From positions 1-22,931 of the IMG/VR virus record IMGVR_UViG_3300029787_005267: 22,931 nucleotides of DNA; one strand, given 5' to 3'. This stretch comes from a virus. Made by a program: the position numbers and the translations under genes. Under the pieces are notes generated by a model. It worked only from the letters and a program-made list of their open reading frames with translations. It was not told the DNA's origin and made no database searches. Within the stretch, counting starts at the first letter, position 1. Every line of letters begins with the position of its first letter. This document shows positions 22,239 through 22,931 of this stretch, piece by piece.

Positions 22239-22906
22239 TGAATTTAACTATTGCTATTGATGATGTTAATCCATTAAAGGATTGGAGGATATTAGGTGAT
22301 ATAACTGAAAAATATTTATTTGATTTAAATAAAAAATTTGGAGCTAAATTTACATTATTTATACCTTCTAATTATCATAATGAAGCACCTATATCAGAAC
22401 ATAAAGAGTGGATAAATGAATTAAATAATAGTGGTATATTTGAATTAGCTGCTCATGGACATTTTCATCAAACAATAAACCCAGAACGCTTTGGCGAATG
22501 TGAATTTTATGAATTAGCTGGTGATGAAATAATAGAACATAGAATTAATTTAATGCTAGAGGAATGGGATAAAGTAGGAATTAAACCTAAAGGATGGAGA
22601 AATCCAGGTTGGTTATGTAGTTGGAGAGCGAGCGAATTATTAAGTAAACATTTTGATTGGGCTGCTTTACATTATGAACATAATAGAGGATTAATATGGA
22701 ATGGATGTAAAGAAATATTTGGTTCAGATGGTATACATAAAAATGATATTACTCTACATAGTGAAAGAGTAATGTTACACTCTCATATTTTTGGAGATTG
22801 GAATGATAATGTCTGGAATGAGGATAATTATAAACAAGCTAATTTAAGTTTAGAATTTCTTTGTAAATATCATGATATTGAATTTAAAACTATGAGTGAA
22901 TTATGA
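22238..22906 (+). CDS. Polysaccharide deacetylase-like protein (NodB/CE4-like)
   Basis: A 222-residue protein with the pattern of polysaccharide deacetylases. The start MNLTIAIDDVNP carries the DD metal/catalytic pair (D8, D9). ELAAHGHFHQT gives the H-x3-H metal site, GWRNPGWLCSW gives the RxPG-like motif 3, and MLHSHIFGDW near the end gives the last histidine. Such enzymes remove N- or O-acetyl groups from sugars. It follows the sialyltransferase by a TAATG overlap, so it could trim acetyl groups from the same glycan or precursor. No signal peptide, so it acts in the cytoplasm. The family is diverged and the substrate is uncertain. Confidence 0.75.
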   Translation: MNLTIAIDDVNPLKDWRILGDITEKYLFDLNKKFGAKFTLFIPSNYHNEAPISEHKEWINELNNSGIFELAAHGHFHQTINPERFGECEFYELAGDEIIEHRINLMLEEWDKVGIKPKGWRNPGWLCSWRASELLSKHFDWAALHYEHNRGLIWNGCKEIFGSDGIHKNDITLHSERVMLHSHIFGDWNDNVWNEDNYKQANLSLEFLCKYHDIEFKTMSEL

Positions 22907-22931
22907 CTATAGCTTTTTTTACAGAAATGGG
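22903..22931 (+). CDS. Start of a further gene, cut by the window edge
   Basis: An ATGA overlap with the preceding stop opens a reading frame, MTIAFFTEMG, that runs to the window edge. The short hydrophobic strand followed by a glycine is how many GT4 glycosyltransferases begin, so another glycosyltransferase is likely, but ten residues prove nothing. Confidence 0.6.

Noticed and set aside
1-22931. CRISPR arrays, insertion sequences, integrase or attachment sites
   Set aside because: No regularly spaced repeats, transposase motifs or terminal repeats were seen; gaps are too few and too short.

Overview
The window looks like part of a large, strictly lytic-type tailed phage genome related to T4 (a myovirus). 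It is very AT-rich, all genes lie on the plus strand, and they are packed end to end. The T4-type DNA replication core is recognisable: family B DNA polymerase (gp43), sliding clamp (gp45), clamp loader large subunit (gp44) and clamp loader small subunit (gp62). Almost no start codon has a Shine-Dalgarno sequence, and one of the few real intergenic gaps carries a TAGTTTTG box resembling the Bacteroidota -7 promoter element. Both hint at a Bacteroidota (flavobacterial-type) host, but this is an inference of low to moderate confidence.

Replication region, 1-4576: an unidentified gene, then a DNA polymerase broken into two genes. The first carries the exonuclease and polymerase motifs A and B, the second carries motif C and the thumb. 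Two unrelated genes lie between them: a mannose-6-phosphate-isomerase-type cupin and an 87-residue unknown protein. The sliding clamp follows.

Inserted chaperone and accessory block, 4580-8439: a 2-oxoglutarate/Fe(II) oxygenase-like protein, a small heat-shock protein (Hsp20), a small unknown gene, and a complete GroES-GroEL pair. They sit between the clamp and the clamp loader, which are adjacent genes in T4. The two largest non-coding gaps flank hsp20. They contain a terminator-like hairpin, a UUCG-tetraloop hairpin, a promoter candidate and a pair of matching inverted arms.

Rest of the replication block, 8420-11843: gp44, gp62, small unknown proteins, a DUF1599/MazG-like protein, a PD-(D/E)XK nuclease with four cysteines placed as for an iron-sulphur cluster, and a small ribbon-helix-helix-type protein.

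Glycan block, 11849-22931: thirteen genes plus the start of a fourteenth, nearly all overlapping. They encode three GT4-type and one GT2-type glycosyltransferases, a DegT-fold sugar enzyme whose PLP lysine is replaced by histidine, an RmlD-like reductase, a mini HAD phosphatase, a PhyH-type oxygenase, a methyltransferase, a sialic acid synthase (NeuB) without its usual C-terminal domain, a CMP-sialic acid synthetase (NeuA), a GT29-type sialyltransferase like those of eukaryotes, and a polysaccharide deacetylase-like protein.

Together these genes suggest that the phage makes an activated sialic-acid-like sugar and at least one deoxy sugar, and attaches them to a glycan. The target could be its own virion, the host surface or modified DNA; the sequence does not say which. 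The most notable signals are the NeuB-NeuA-GT29 module, the split polymerase, the GroES/GroEL pair and the His-type DegT enzyme.
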